Of a DNA stretch of 64,000 nucleotides, positions 33,946 to 43,317 are shown in pieces. Origin of the DNA: Aquimonas sp002352135 (GTDB lineage Bacteria; Pseudomonadota; Gammaproteobacteria; Xanthomonadales; Xanthomonadaceae); NCBI GenBank assembly GCA_035440755.1, contig DAORND010000002.1, positions 1 through 64,000 of the forward strand, given 5' to 3'. A model generated the notes under the pieces. It ran no database searches, was not told the DNA's origin, and saw nothing but the letters and a program-made list of their open reading frames with translations. The first letter of the stretch is position 1; each line of letters starts with the position of its first letter. Both the position numbers and the translations under genes were made by a program.

Positions 33946-34779
33946 TTACAACGTGGACTCAAGCAAGGCTTGCGATTTGACCGCCCGGTCTATCACGATC
34001 AATTGTTCGAGTAAGGCTCTCATCTTGCTCAGCGGCCAAGCATTCGGACCATCCGAAAGCGCCTTGTCTGGATCAGGATGCGTTTCTGCAAACAGTCCGG
34101 CAATGCCCACCGCGACGGCAGCACGGGCCAGCACCGGTACAAATTCGCGCTGTCCACCGGATTTTCCGTTGGCACCACCCGGCAGTTGTACCGAATGCGT
34201 GGCGTCAAACACCACCGGACAACCTGTATCGCGCATCACCGCCAACGAGCGCATGTCGCTGACCAGATTGTTGTAGCCGAAGCTGACGCCGCGCTCACAA
34301 GCCATGATCTGCAGGTTTCCGGCGGCCTTGGCCTTGTCGGTGACATGCTTCATTTCCCATGGGCTGAGGAACTGGCCCTTTTTGATGTTGACCGGCTTTC
34401 CCGCGCTGGCTACTTTCTGGATGAAATCGGTTTGACGGCAAAGGAAGGCCGGCGTCTGCAGGACGTCAACCACCGTGGCGACTTCATCCATCGGCGTGTA
34501 TTCATGGACGTCGGTCAGGACTGGCACACCCACCTGACGTCGAACCTCGGCCAAAATCTTCAAACCTTCATCCATCCCCGGACCACGAAAACTGGTCGCA
34601 GAGGTGCGATTGGCCTTGTCGAAACTGGACTTGAAGATGAAGGGCACACCCAGCGCTGCGGTGATTTCCTTCAATTGACCAGCGACGTCAATCTGCAATT
34701 GCATCGACTCGATCACGCAGGGCCCGGCAATCAGGAAGAGCGGCTGATCGATTCCGACCTGAAATCCACAGAGATCCAT
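33946..34779 (-). CDS. kdsA: 3-deoxy-8-phosphooctulonate synthase
   Basis: 277 residues. It condenses phosphoenolpyruvate and arabinose 5-phosphate to KDO 8-phosphate for the lipopolysaccharide inner core. FLIAGPCVIES, FKSSFDKANRTS, GVPVLTDVHE, LCRQTDFI and FDATHSVQLPGG are diagnostic active-site stretches. It starts five bases after pyrG and uses PEP from the product of the next gene, enolase. Confidence 0.98.
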   Translation of the reverse strand: MDLCGFQVGIDQPLFLIAGPCVIESMQLQIDVAGQLKEITAALGVPFIFKSSFDKANRTSATSFRGPGMDEGLKILAEVRRQVGVPVLTDVHEYTPMDEVATVVDVLQTPAFLCRQTDFIQKVASAGKPVNIKKGQFLSPWEMKHVTDKAKAAGNLQIMACERGVSFGYNNLVSDMRSLAVMRDTGCPVVFDATHSVQLPGGANGKSGGQREFVPVLARAAVAVGIAGLFAETHPDPDKALSDGPNAWPLSKMRALLEQLIVIDRAVKSQALLESTL

Positions 34780-34784
34780 CGCGG

Positions 34785-36422
34785 CTACGCTCCCTTCTGC
34801 TGTTTGTAGTCGCGCGCAGCGCGAATGAACCCAATAAACAGCGGGTGCCCATCACGTGGCGTCGAGAGAAACTCGGGATGGGCCTGACAAGCGACAAACC
34901 ACGGATGATCGGGCAGTTCGATCATTTCCACCAGCAAGTCATCCATCGACTTCGCCGAAATCACCAACCCCGCATCTTCGAGCTGCGTGCGATAGCGATT
35001 ATTGAACTCGTAGCGGTGCCGATGGCGTTCTGCCACCACGTCACGACCATACATCTCGCGCGCTTTGGTGCCCGGCTTCAGACGACACTCCTGCAGCCCC
35101 AAGCGCATGCTGCCGCCCAAATCAGAGGCTTCGGTACGCCGCTCCACATCACCGGAGGATGTCCGCCATTCGGTGATCAGCCCGATCACAGGGTACGCAT
35201 TCTGTTTGTCATTTTCCGTCGAGTTGGCACCCTCAAGTCCAACAACATGCCTTGCGAAATCCACCACTGCCGCTTGCATGCCATAGCAGATACCGAAGTA
35301 CGGAATAGCGTGAGTTCGGGCATGCTGGCTGGTCAGCACCTTGCCTTCGAACCCTCGATCACCGAATCCACCTGGAACGAGAATCGCATCCACGCCTTGC
35401 AGCACGGACACGCCAGATGTCTCGACATCCTCGGCCTCCAGCCAGCGCAAATTGACACGCGTGTGCTGCCGAAGCCCGCCATGCTTCAGCGCTTCGCCAA
35501 CTGACTTGTAGGCGTCCTGATGGTCAACATACTTGCCAACCACCGCGACGGTCACTTCGTCGGTTGGATGCTCGACCGCATCAATGACCCCCATCCACTC
35601 GGAAAGGTCAGCATCCGGTCGCGCCGCCAGGTGCAACTGACGAACCACCAGATCATCCAGACCTTGGTCCTTGAACCAGGGAATGATCCGGTAAATATTC
35701 TGAACATCGATCGCCGAGATCACCGCTTTCTCAGGCACGTTGGTGAACAGCGCGATCTTGCGGCGCTCCGAATCCGGCAAGGCCTGCTCGCTACGGCAAA
35801 GCAACACGTCGGGTTGGATGCCAATCGAGCGCAGTTCCTTGACCGAATGCTGGGTCGGCTTGGTCTTGAGCTCGCCTGCCGCCGCAATGTAAGGAACCAG
35901 GGTCAAGTGCATGAACAGCGCCATCTCGGCGCCTCGCTCGGTGCGGATCTGACGGATCGCCTCAAGGAATGGCAGCGATTCAATGTCGCCAACCGTGCCA
36001 CCAATTTCCACCAGCCCGACATCAAAGCCTTCGGTGGCCGCATCGATGCAACGTTTGATCTCGTCGGTGATATGCGGAATGACCTGCACCGTTGCACCCA
36101 GGTAGTCGCCACGGCGCTCCTTGCGGATCACGTTCTCGTAGATGCGGCCCGTGGTGACCGAGTTCTTGCGTGACAAACGGGTTCGAACGAAGCGCTCGTA
36201 GTGTCCGAGATCCAAGTCGGTTTCGGCACCATCATCGGTTACATACACTTCGCCATGCTGGAACGGGCTCATGGTGCCCGGATCGACGTTGATGTAGGGA
36301 TCGAGCTTCATCAAGGTCACACGCAAGCCGCGCGCTTCCAGAATGGCCGCCAACGCAGCCGAGGCGATGCCCTTACCCAACGAGGACACCACACCACCAG
36401 TTACAAAAATCAGGGGAGTCAT
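34785..36422 (-). CDS. pyrG: CTP synthase
   Basis: 545 residues from the ATG at 36422, identical in length to the E. coli enzyme; the sixteen codons upstream are not part of the protein. It aminates UTP to CTP using glutamine. The amidoligase domain starts MTPLIFVTGGVVSSLGKGI; the glutamine amidotransferase domain carries GGFGDRG, the nucleophilic Cys in YFGICYGMQ and HPEFLSTP with the catalytic His and Glu region. First gene of its operon; CTP feeds KDO activation and IspD in the same operon. Confidence 0.98.
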   Translation of the reverse strand: MTPLIFVTGGVVSSLGKGIASAALAAILEARGLRVTLMKLDPYINVDPGTMSPFQHGEVYVTDDGAETDLDLGHYERFVRTRLSRKNSVTTGRIYENVIRKERRGDYLGATVQVIPHITDEIKRCIDAATEGFDVGLVEIGGTVGDIESLPFLEAIRQIRTERGAEMALFMHLTLVPYIAAAGELKTKPTQHSVKELRSIGIQPDVLLCRSEQALPDSERRKIALFTNVPEKAVISAIDVQNIYRIIPWFKDQGLDDLVVRQLHLAARPDADLSEWMGVIDAVEHPTDEVTVAVVGKYVDHQDAYKSVGEALKHGGLRQHTRVNLRWLEAEDVETSGVSVLQGVDAILVPGGFGDRGFEGKVLTSQHARTHAIPYFGICYGMQAAVVDFARHVVGLEGANSTENDKQNAYPVIGLITEWRTSSGDVERRTEASDLGGSMRLGLQECRLKPGTKAREMYGRDVVAERHRHRYEFNNRYRTQLEDAGLVISAKSMDDLLVEMIELPDHPWFVACQAHPEFLSTPRDGHPLFIGFIRAARDYKQQKGA

Positions 36423-36769
36423 GGGAAACCGGACAGCGGGAAAACATGATTTTACAGGCTGGCGTTGCAAGTGGCACGATCCAATCAGTCCCGGGCAGTT
36501 TCGGAATAGTCTGCTCAGGATGACGAGAGCCTACGTTCCTGCACGTTCTGGCGCATGCGAGTCTCGCCTGTGTTCGGACTCGGCCCTCACGAATCAATCG
36601 CTTGCATGCTGTATTTGCCAGCTCCGCGTCCGTCACGCAGGCTCCTGGCTTCAACTTCCGGCAAAACCCGCCGTTTGATTCAATCGCTGCAGGTCTTGCC
36701 TTGGCTTTTGCCGCACAAGGCTGGAAACTCGCGCACTACCGCGAAAATCAACTTGTCGGAACAAGATCG
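36423..36769. other. Intergenic region, no gene seen
   Basis: 347 bases between divergent pyrG (minus) and the receiver-Hpt gene (plus). Short open frames here have no recognisable product or ribosome-binding site. It must hold the pyrG promoter, but no convincing -35/-10 pair stands out. The plus-strand gene frame is open through most of it, so an earlier start for that gene cannot be excluded. Confidence 0.5.
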
Positions 36770-37489
36770 ATGTTCAAGCTCGCGCCTCAAGGTGTCAGTT
36801 CGCTGGATGTTCTGGTCGTGGAAGACGATGCGGTCACACGCGCCTGCCTTTTGCAGTGGCTGAGCCGCTGGGGTTTTCGCGTGGAAGAATGCAGCACACT
36901 TGGCGATGCGTTGGCGCGACTTTCGAGCGGTCATGAGTTTGCTGCGGTCTTGTTGGATCAGCACTTGCCGGATGCGGCGGTGGAAACCATTGCCGCGCAG
37001 ATGAAGGCGCAGCCTTGGATTCCCTGGCAACGGATTGTGGCGATGACCGCCGCTCGCCATACCGAGCAAGACATCGGGCTGGCGAAAGTGGGTTATGCCT
37101 GCCTTCTGACCAAACCCGTTACCACCCACGCTCTGGCAGCTGCAATCAGCGGTTGTGGTCTGGCAATACCCGTATGGCGACCTCTGACACCTGCGGAGGG
37201 AGGCATGGTCGATGCGGAGGTGATGGCGCAACTGCGCAACCTGCTGAAGCGTGATCTGCCCAAGCAGTTGGACGGTGTCATGCACGCCCTACAGCAAGCC
37301 GACGACATCAGCGCACGCGGTATCTTGCACACGATGAGTGGCGCGGCAGCGCTTTGCGCGGCGACCGAATTGGATATCGCAGTGATGGCCTTGCATGCCT
37401 GTTTGCAGGGCGACAGCGATCTGCCTTGCCACACTGCCGACGCGTTCGATCAGCTACACCGTGCGGCGACGCGGGTGTTGCAGAGCTGA
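36770..37489 (+). CDS. Response regulator with receiver and Hpt domains, no kinase
   Basis: 239 residues from the ATG at 36770; an upstream ATG at 36602 in frame would add 56 residues that do not resemble a receiver. The receiver (12-130) has acidic E18/D19/D20, phosphorylation Asp63 in LLDQHLPD, Thr93 and Lys115 in LLTKPV. The C-terminal Hpt domain (about 145-239) has His187 in ILHTMSGAAAL. Receiver plus Hpt without a transmitter is the tail of a hybrid kinase standing as its own protein, so it probably relays phosphate between a kinase and a regulator elsewhere. No output domain. It is convergent with recO (34 bases apart). Confidence 0.82.
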   Translation: MFKLAPQGVSSLDVLVVEDDAVTRACLLQWLSRWGFRVEECSTLGDALARLSSGHEFAAVLLDQHLPDAAVETIAAQMKAQPWIPWQRIVAMTAARHTEQDIGLAKVGYACLLTKPVTTHALAAAISGCGLAIPVWRPLTPAEGGMVDAEVMAQLRNLLKRDLPKQLDGVMHALQQADDISARGILHTMSGAAALCAATELDIAVMALHACLQGDSDLPCHTADAFDQLHRAATRVLQS

Positions 37490-37523
37490 TCGTGTCAGGC
37501 AGGACCGTCACTTCCAGTGCGAA

Positions 37524-38258
37524 CTACAAGCGGCGGATTTCCTGCATCAGTGACCACGCGTGCAACTCGCGCCCTCCCAAGTGGGCAGCGAGCAACTCGC
37601 GCAGCCAGCGACGGCAAGACGGCATGACCGTCGCTTCGGGCATGCTGCCGTCACGCAATGCGATCAAGGCGCTCCCCGGAATTCCCCTTCGGTCGGTCCG
37701 ATCGCACGCGCGCAATATGCCCGAGTCAGCGACATGCAGATAGCACGCCTCCGGAAGCAGCGCACTGCCCAAACAATCGCGATCCAGCTGCAAGGGGAAT
37801 CCAATCGCTGCGAGCAGATCGCGCTCGAAAAGGCGCAAGTGCCATGCTCTTTGAAGCATGTCTGGCGACTGTTGCTGCCTCACGCATTCACCGTAACGCG
37901 CGAAAAGCACCAAATTCGGCTCGTGCCGTGGCAGCAGATTCAGGATCAGCTCGTTGAGATAGAGACCGGACAACACCGCCTCACCACGAAGATCAATCGG
38001 CGCTTCCGAGGGATCCACATGTGTGACCTGCGGCAGCTCACCATTACCCGACCAGGAGATCAGCGCCGCCTGCATGGGCTGCAGAAGCGCCTGCCAACTT
38101 TGCGAGCGTGGGCCTCTCATTCCCCGAGCCAGCAATCCGATCCGTCCGTACTCCGCGGAGAAGACCTCAATCAGCGCACTAGTCTCACGCCAAGCGCGGC
38201 GGTGGAGAACGTAGACGGGTTGCGCGTCTACCCTCGTGGCGCGCGCGCGTGAACGCAT
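37524..38258 (-). CDS. recO: DNA repair protein RecO
   Basis: 244 residues. The N-terminal OB fold is recognisable as VYVLHRRAWRETSALIEVFS and YGRIGLLARGMRG, and the helical C-terminal part includes LYLNELILNLLPRHEP. RecO loads RecA on SSB-coated gaps with RecR in the RecF pathway. The gene begins three bases after the era stop. It is the last gene of lepA-lepB-DUF4845-rnc-era-recO. No zinc-type four-Cys cluster is apparent, as in E. coli RecO. Confidence 0.95.
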   Translation of the reverse strand: MRSRARATRVDAQPVYVLHRRAWRETSALIEVFSAEYGRIGLLARGMRGPRSQSWQALLQPMQAALISWSGNGELPQVTHVDPSEAPIDLRGEAVLSGLYLNELILNLLPRHEPNLVLFARYGECVRQQQSPDMLQRAWHLRLFERDLLAAIGFPLQLDRDCLGSALLPEACYLHVADSGILRACDRTDRRGIPGSALIALRDGSMPEATVMPSCRRWLRELLAAHLGGRELHAWSLMQEIRRL

Positions 38259-38261
38259 CCG

Positions 38262-39182
38262 TCAATCGCCATAGCCGAAGCGCTTCAGGGCGGCTTCGTC
38301 ATCACTCCAGCCCTCGCGCACTTTGCACCACAGTTGCAAAAAGACCTTGCGATCCAGCAGTCGCTCCATCGCCATTCGAGCAGCCTGCCCGATGGCTCGC
38401 ATCTGGCTGCCGCCGGTGCCAATGACAATCGCCTTCTGGCCATCGCGCTCCACCCAGATGACCGCACTGATGCGCGTCAGTCCCGGCTCCTCTTTCCACT
38501 GTTCAATCTCGACACTGGTCGCGTAGGGCAACTCGTCGCCCAACTGGCGCATCAGTTGCTCGCGAATCAGCTCGCTGACCATGAAGCGCTCACTGCGATC
38601 AGTGACTTGTTCCGGATCGAACAGCGCTTCGCTTTCCGGCAAGAGACGTAACAGTCCACGCTGCAGGTCCTCCAGTCCCTTGCGCTTCTGCGCCGAAATC
38701 TGGAACACCGCCTCGAAGGGGCGATCCTTGGTGATCTCGGCGATAAAGGGCAGCAGCAGGCTCTTGTCCTTCAGTCGATCCACTTTATTGATGATCAGGA
38801 CGTGCGGCACCGCCGCCTCTACGATGGCGCGGTAGGCGCGCTCGTCATCCTCACGGAATTGACCGGCCTCAATGACCAAAGCGGCCACGCTGACGTCCGC
38901 AAGCGAGCCACGCGCGGCGCGATTCATGTAGCGATTCATTGCCCGAGGTTCGCGACCGTGCAGGCCGGGCGTGTCGACGTAGACAATCTGGCCTTCGTCA
39001 AGAGATGAGATTCCGAGGATTCGATGCCGCGTTGTCTGCGGGCGTCTCGACACGATGCTGACCCGAAAGCCAACCAGAGCATTGATCAGCGTGGACTTGC
39101 CCACATTCGGGCGGCCAACCACGGCAACCAATCCGGCGCGGTAATTCGTGTCCATGGTCGGGGAGGCTTCATCTTGCGACAT
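38262..39182 (-). CDS. era: GTPase Era
   Basis: 306 residues. The GTPase domain carries G1 GRPNVGKST, G3 DTPGLH and G4 INKVDRLKDK; the C-terminal KH domain includes QKAIVIGTGGSQMRAIGQAARM, split here as AIVIGTGGSQ and MRAIGQAAR. Era binds the 3' end of 16S rRNA and checks 30S maturation. The start at 39182 (MSQDEAS) is uncertain; an ATG nine codons later (MDTNYRAG) fits the family equally well. A 135-base gap separates it from rnc, its partner in rRNA processing. Confidence 0.96.
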   Translation of the reverse strand: MSQDEASPTMDTNYRAGLVAVVGRPNVGKSTLINALVGFRVSIVSRRPQTTRHRILGISSLDEGQIVYVDTPGLHGREPRAMNRYMNRAARGSLADVSVAALVIEAGQFREDDERAYRAIVEAAVPHVLIINKVDRLKDKSLLLPFIAEITKDRPFEAVFQISAQKRKGLEDLQRGLLRLLPESEALFDPEQVTDRSERFMVSELIREQLMRQLGDELPYATSVEIEQWKEEPGLTRISAVIWVERDGQKAIVIGTGGSQMRAIGQAARMAMERLLDRKVFLQLWCKVREGWSDDEAALKRFGYGD

Positions 39183-39317
39183 AGAAAGTTTCCAGCGAGG
39201 TGACAGGCTCGCCGACGCGAGCCCAAAAATGCCGATGCGCTTCGAGCGCTACCATCGACGATCAATATAGCGGTTGTCAGACCATCCACCTGCACCGCAC
39301 CCGTCTGCAGAAGATGC

Positions 39318-40007
39318 TCAACACGGGATCGCGGCAATCTGTTCGAGTACGTGCGCTGCCGCCTGTTGCTCGGCCAACCGTCGCGATCCTCCTTCGCCCT
39401 GCCCGGTGATTTGCAGGACTCCGACACGACAACGCACTCTGAACTGGCGCTCATGCTCGTCGCCGAACACCTCCGTCAGGGCGTACTCCGGCAACGGCAA
39501 TTGCTTCCCTTGCAAAAATTCCTGCAGGCGCGTCTTGGGATCCTTGTCAGCGCGCAACCGCACCGGCAAGGAACGAAGTGCGTCGTCAAAACGTGCCAGG
39601 ACCCAGCCACGACAGACGTCCATCCCCGCGTCCAGGTAGATCGCGGCCACCAGGGCCTCAAACGCATCGGCGAGGATGGAATCACGCCGAAAACCACCGC
39701 TCTTCAGTTCACCCTGCCCGAGGTGCAACAGATCTCCCAAGTCCAGCTCGCGCGCCAGCGACGCCAAACTTGATTCCCGCACCAGCAAGGCGCGAGCGCG
39801 AGTCAGCGCGCCCTCATCGACATCCGCAAAACGCTGAAAAAGCACTTCGGCGATGATCAGATTCAACAGCGCGTCGCCGAGGAATTCCAAGCGCTCATTG
39901 TTTCGTCCACTCGCGCTACGGTGCGTCAAGGCCTGTGTGCGCAACTCGGGCGAACTGAAGCGGAAACCCAGCCTGTGTTCCCAAGCGGTTTCGCTAAGCC
40001 CAGTCAT
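39318..40007 (-). CDS. rnc: Ribonuclease III
   Basis: 229 residues (E. coli 226). The signature NERLEFLGDALLNLIIAE holds the catalytic acidic residues, DAFEALVAAIYLDAG is the second metal-site motif, and the last 75 residues are a double-stranded RNA-binding domain (DPKTRLQEFLQGKQLPLPEY ... SRRLAEQQAAAHVLEQI). It cleaves double-stranded RNA, including the 16S/23S precursor stems. It is six bases downstream of the DUF4845 gene. Confidence 0.97.
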   Translation of the reverse strand: MTGLSETAWEHRLGFRFSSPELRTQALTHRSASGRNNERLEFLGDALLNLIIAEVLFQRFADVDEGALTRARALLVRESSLASLARELDLGDLLHLGQGELKSGGFRRDSILADAFEALVAAIYLDAGMDVCRGWVLARFDDALRSLPVRLRADKDPKTRLQEFLQGKQLPLPEYALTEVFGDEHERQFRVRCRVGVLQITGQGEGGSRRLAEQQAAAHVLEQIAAIPC

Positions 40008-40013
40008 CGCCAG

Positions 40014-40394
40014 TTACAACGCTCCACCCCGACGGATTTCGACCGTACGATCAAACTTCGCCACGTAGTCCAGGTTGTAAAACAGCTCTTTGCGCACCTC
40101 GTAGGTGATGCGTAAGTCATAGCCGTCACCCGCCTGGGTCACCTTGACGTGCTGCGGCTTCACGGAGTCGACATAGCTGACATAGAACCGGCGGAACAGC
40201 AGATCACGAATCTTTTCCGGTCCTTGGCTGCTGATGCCAGGCTCGGCCGCCAAGCCATCCATATCTCGGGCGACCGAGTAATACTCGACATAGGTCGGCA
40301 CCAGACGCATCCCGAGGAAGGCGAAAAATCCCGCGAGGATCAGCACCATCAGGAAACCGATCAGGGTGATGCCACGTTGCGATGTGTGATTCAT
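40014..40394 (-). CDS. DUF4845 membrane protein
   Basis: 126 residues with one N-terminal membrane span (about 8-28, ITLIGFLMVLILAGFFAF) and a periplasmic remainder containing VEYYSVARDMDGLA and DYVAKFDRTVEIRR. This family of unknown function is found between lepB and rnc in many beta- and gammaproteobacteria, exactly as here. The N-terminal region resembles a type IV pilin-like leader (RGITLIGFLMV), with Gly before the hydrophobic stretch, but the family is not known to assemble pili. Confidence 0.9.
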   Translation of the reverse strand: MNHTSQRGITLIGFLMVLILAGFFAFLGMRLVPTYVEYYSVARDMDGLAAEPGISSQGPEKIRDLLFRRFYVSYVDSVKPQHVKVTQAGDGYDLRITYEVRKELFYNLDYVAKFDRTVEIRRGGAL

Positions 40395-40445
40395 ATCCGC
40401 TCCACAGGTTCAGTATTGGACAGCGACGGCGACGGCGACACGATC

Positions 40446-41279
40446 TTACTCAATCACCGTCCCGAGCCGGGAAAAGTTGACGCCGCCGGCCTTGCTGTCG
40501 AAGTTCATCCAGATTAGGAAGGCCTTTCCAACCAAGTTCTTTTCCGGGACGAAACCCCAGAACCGACTGTCTTCACTGTTGTCCCGGTTGTCGCCCATGA
40601 CGAAATAGTGACCCTCTGGCACAACCCAGCGTCCATCACCACGCCCGCTGATCGCCAGCGGATTGATCAGGACATCGTGCTCCCTGCCCGGAAGTAGCTC
40701 TGTCAAGTGCTGGAACCCGGTGGCATCTGACGAGCTTCCCTCACCCACGTAGCGTCCAACCGGCGTTTGCCCGACCAATTGCCCATTTAGAAAGACCTGC
40801 TTGTTCCGGTAAACCACCTCGTCGCCCGGCAGCCCTATGACGCGTTTGATGTAGTCCTGACCAATGTGCGGATCACGATCTCCCAAGCGTGGATTGCCGG
40901 GGTAACGGAACACGACCGGATCGCCACGCTGCGGCTCACCAATGTCGAGGAACTTGTAGTCCAGCACAGGAAGGCGAAGGCCGTAGGCGAATTTGCTGAC
41001 CAGAATGAAATCGCCGTCCACCAGCGTGGGCATCATTGAACTGGAGGGAATGCGAAAAGGTTCGGCCAGAAAGGACCGTACGATCAGCACGATGAAGATC
41101 ACCGGGAAGAAGGAGCGCGCGTACTCGACAATGATCGGTTCCTTGACCGCATTGACCAAGGTCGGCGTCTCCGCGGCCCGCTGCGCACGCGATTTGGCGA
41201 AAAACAGCGCGTCCACCGCCCAGATGATGCCGGTGACCGCCGACAGCGTCACCAGAATGGCTGCAAAATCAAAATCCAC
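40446..41279 (-). CDS. lepB: Signal peptidase I
   Basis: 277 residues. Two N-terminal hydrophobic segments (about 6-26 and 57-70) anchor a periplasmic catalytic domain. The catalytic Ser81 is in IPSSSMMPTL and the general-base Lys145 in DYIKRVIGLPGD; VMGDNRDNSEDSRFWG is the conserved C-terminal box. It removes signal peptides from exported proteins, including presumably the large subtilases encoded nearby. Downstream of lepA by 11 bases. Confidence 0.97.
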   Translation of the reverse strand: MDFDFAAILVTLSAVTGIIWAVDALFFAKSRAQRAAETPTLVNAVKEPIIVEYARSFFPVIFIVLIVRSFLAEPFRIPSSSMMPTLVDGDFILVSKFAYGLRLPVLDYKFLDIGEPQRGDPVVFRYPGNPRLGDRDPHIGQDYIKRVIGLPGDEVVYRNKQVFLNGQLVGQTPVGRYVGEGSSSDATGFQHLTELLPGREHDVLINPLAISGRGDGRWVVPEGHYFVMGDNRDNSEDSRFWGFVPEKNLVGKAFLIWMNFDSKAGGVNFSRLGTVIE

Positions 41280-41290
41280 GCGAGCTTCCT

Positions 41291-43084
41291 TTACTTGTTG
41301 TCGACTTGGAGAACCGCGAGGAAGGCTTCCTGTGGAATCTCCACACTGCCCACCTGCTTCATGCGCTTCTTGCCTTCCTTCTGCTTTTCCAACAATTTGC
41401 GCTTGCGGCTGACGTCACCACCGTAGCACTTCGCCAGCACGTTCTTGCGCAACGCCTTGACGGTGGAGCGCGAGATGATCTGCGCCCCGATGGCCGCTTG
41501 AATCGCGACATCGAACATCTGCCGTGGGATCAGTTCCCGCATGCGCTCACAGATGTCGCGCCCACGTCGATCCGCATGCGAACGATGCGAGATCATCGAC
41601 AAGGCATCAACCTTGTCGCCATTGATCAGCACATCCAGGCGAACAAAGGGACCGACATCGAAACGCACGAAATGGTAGTCGAGCGAGGCATAGCCTCGAC
41701 TGACCGATTTCAGTCGATCAAAAAAGTCCAACACCACCTCCGCCATGGGCAGTTCGTAATTGATCTGCACCTGACTACCAAGGTAGGAGAGGTTCTTCTG
41801 CACGCCGCGCTTTTCCTCGCACAGCTTGATCACGTTCCCCACATAATCGGGTGGGGTCAGGATGCTGGCCAAAATGATGGGTTCACGGATTTCCTCGATC
41901 TTGTTGATCGGTGGCAACTTGGCCGGATTGTCGAGGCTGAGGATCTCGCCATCCGTAGTGAGCACCTCGTAGACCACCGTCGGGGCGGTGGTGATCAGGT
42001 TGAGGTTGTATTCGCGCTCCAGGCGTTCCTGCACGATTTCCAGATGCAACATACCGAGAAATCCGCAACGGAATCCGAAGCCCATCGCTTCCGAGCTTTC
42101 CGGCTCGAAACGCAAGGCAGCATCGTTGAGGCGGAGCTTTTCCAGCGCCTCGCGCAAATTGGAAAAGTCATCCGCGTCGACTGGAAACAACCCCGCAAAC
42201 ACGCGCGGCTGCATCTCCTGAAAGCCCGGCAACGGCGAACTGGCGGGTTTCGCCGCAGAGGTCAGCGTGTCCCCCACCGGCGCACCGTGAACATCCTTGA
42301 TCGAGGCACACATCCAACCTACTTCGCCGGCGCCCAGTTTGCCCAGCACCTTGCGTTTGGGGGTGAACACGCCCACCTGATCGATCTGATGCACGCGCCC
42401 GGTTGACATGACCAGAATCTTCTCGCCAGGTACCAGCTCGCCCTGCACCACACGAACCAGCGAGACCACGCCAAGGTAGTTGTCGAACCAGGAATCGATA
42501 ATCAGCGCCTGCAGCCGATCCGTGTCGCCTACCTTCGGAGGCGGAATGCGCAGGACAATGGCTTCCAGTACATCCCTTACGTTCAGGCCCGTCTTGGCGC
42601 TGACTTGGAGCGCATCGGTGGCGTCGATGCCGATGACGGCCTCGATTTCGTCTTTGACGCGATCAGGGTCGGCGGTCGGCAGATCAATCTTGTTGAGTAC
42701 CGGGATGACCTCCAATCCCTGCTCCACCGCCGTGTAGCAGTTGGCGACCGACTGCGCCTCAACACCCTGCGCCGCGTCAACAACCAACAGTGCGCCTTCG
42801 CAGGCAGATAGCGAACGGCTGACCTCGTAACTGAAATCAACGTGGCCGGGCGTATCGATGAAATTCAACTGGTAGGTCTGCCCATCGGCGGCCGTATACG
42901 GCAACGAGACTGACTGCGCCTTGATCGTGATGCCACGCTCGCGTTCGATGGGATTCGAGTCCAGTACCTGGGCTTCCATCTCACGTTCGGCGAGCCCGCC
43001 ACAGATCTGGATGATGCGATCGGCCAAGGTGGACTTGCCGTGGTCAACGTGGGCAATGATGGAAAAATTGCGGATGTGCTGCAT
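41291..43084 (-). CDS. lepA: Elongation factor 4 (LepA)
   Basis: 597 residues from the ATG at 43084 (MQHIRNFSIIAHVDHGKST), as in E. coli (599). A ribosome-associated translational GTPase: P loop AHVDHGKST, switch II DTPGHVDF, NKIDLP; EF-G-like domains II, III and V; and the LepA-specific C-terminal domain with YGGDVSRKRKLLEKQKEGKK. First gene of a six-gene operon for protein export, rRNA processing and repair. Confidence 0.98.
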   Translation of the reverse strand: MQHIRNFSIIAHVDHGKSTLADRIIQICGGLAEREMEAQVLDSNPIERERGITIKAQSVSLPYTAADGQTYQLNFIDTPGHVDFSYEVSRSLSACEGALLVVDAAQGVEAQSVANCYTAVEQGLEVIPVLNKIDLPTADPDRVKDEIEAVIGIDATDALQVSAKTGLNVRDVLEAIVLRIPPPKVGDTDRLQALIIDSWFDNYLGVVSLVRVVQGELVPGEKILVMSTGRVHQIDQVGVFTPKRKVLGKLGAGEVGWMCASIKDVHGAPVGDTLTSAAKPASSPLPGFQEMQPRVFAGLFPVDADDFSNLREALEKLRLNDAALRFEPESSEAMGFGFRCGFLGMLHLEIVQERLEREYNLNLITTAPTVVYEVLTTDGEILSLDNPAKLPPINKIEEIREPIILASILTPPDYVGNVIKLCEEKRGVQKNLSYLGSQVQINYELPMAEVVLDFFDRLKSVSRGYASLDYHFVRFDVGPFVRLDVLINGDKVDALSMISHRSHADRRGRDICERMRELIPRQMFDVAIQAAIGAQIISRSTVKALRKNVLAKCYGGDVSRKRKLLEKQKEGKKRMKQVGSVEIPQEAFLAVLQVDNK

Positions 43085-43317
43085 GTGGCGGCGAAAACGC
43101 CGAATCCTTGATGGGTACGTCAGCGTCAATTATGCCAGAGCAGTAAGGTCACGACGTCTCTATTCCGCCAATCTGGGCGCTTGCCACCGACCGGGGCGCG
43201 ATTCTTGCAGGTCGGTTCGAGGGTTGGCGGATCGTCATGGGCGCTTCTCGTGGGTGCCCGTGTTCTGCATCGCACCTAATGCCAATCATCCGATGCACGT
43301 CTCACATCGAGGCTCGT

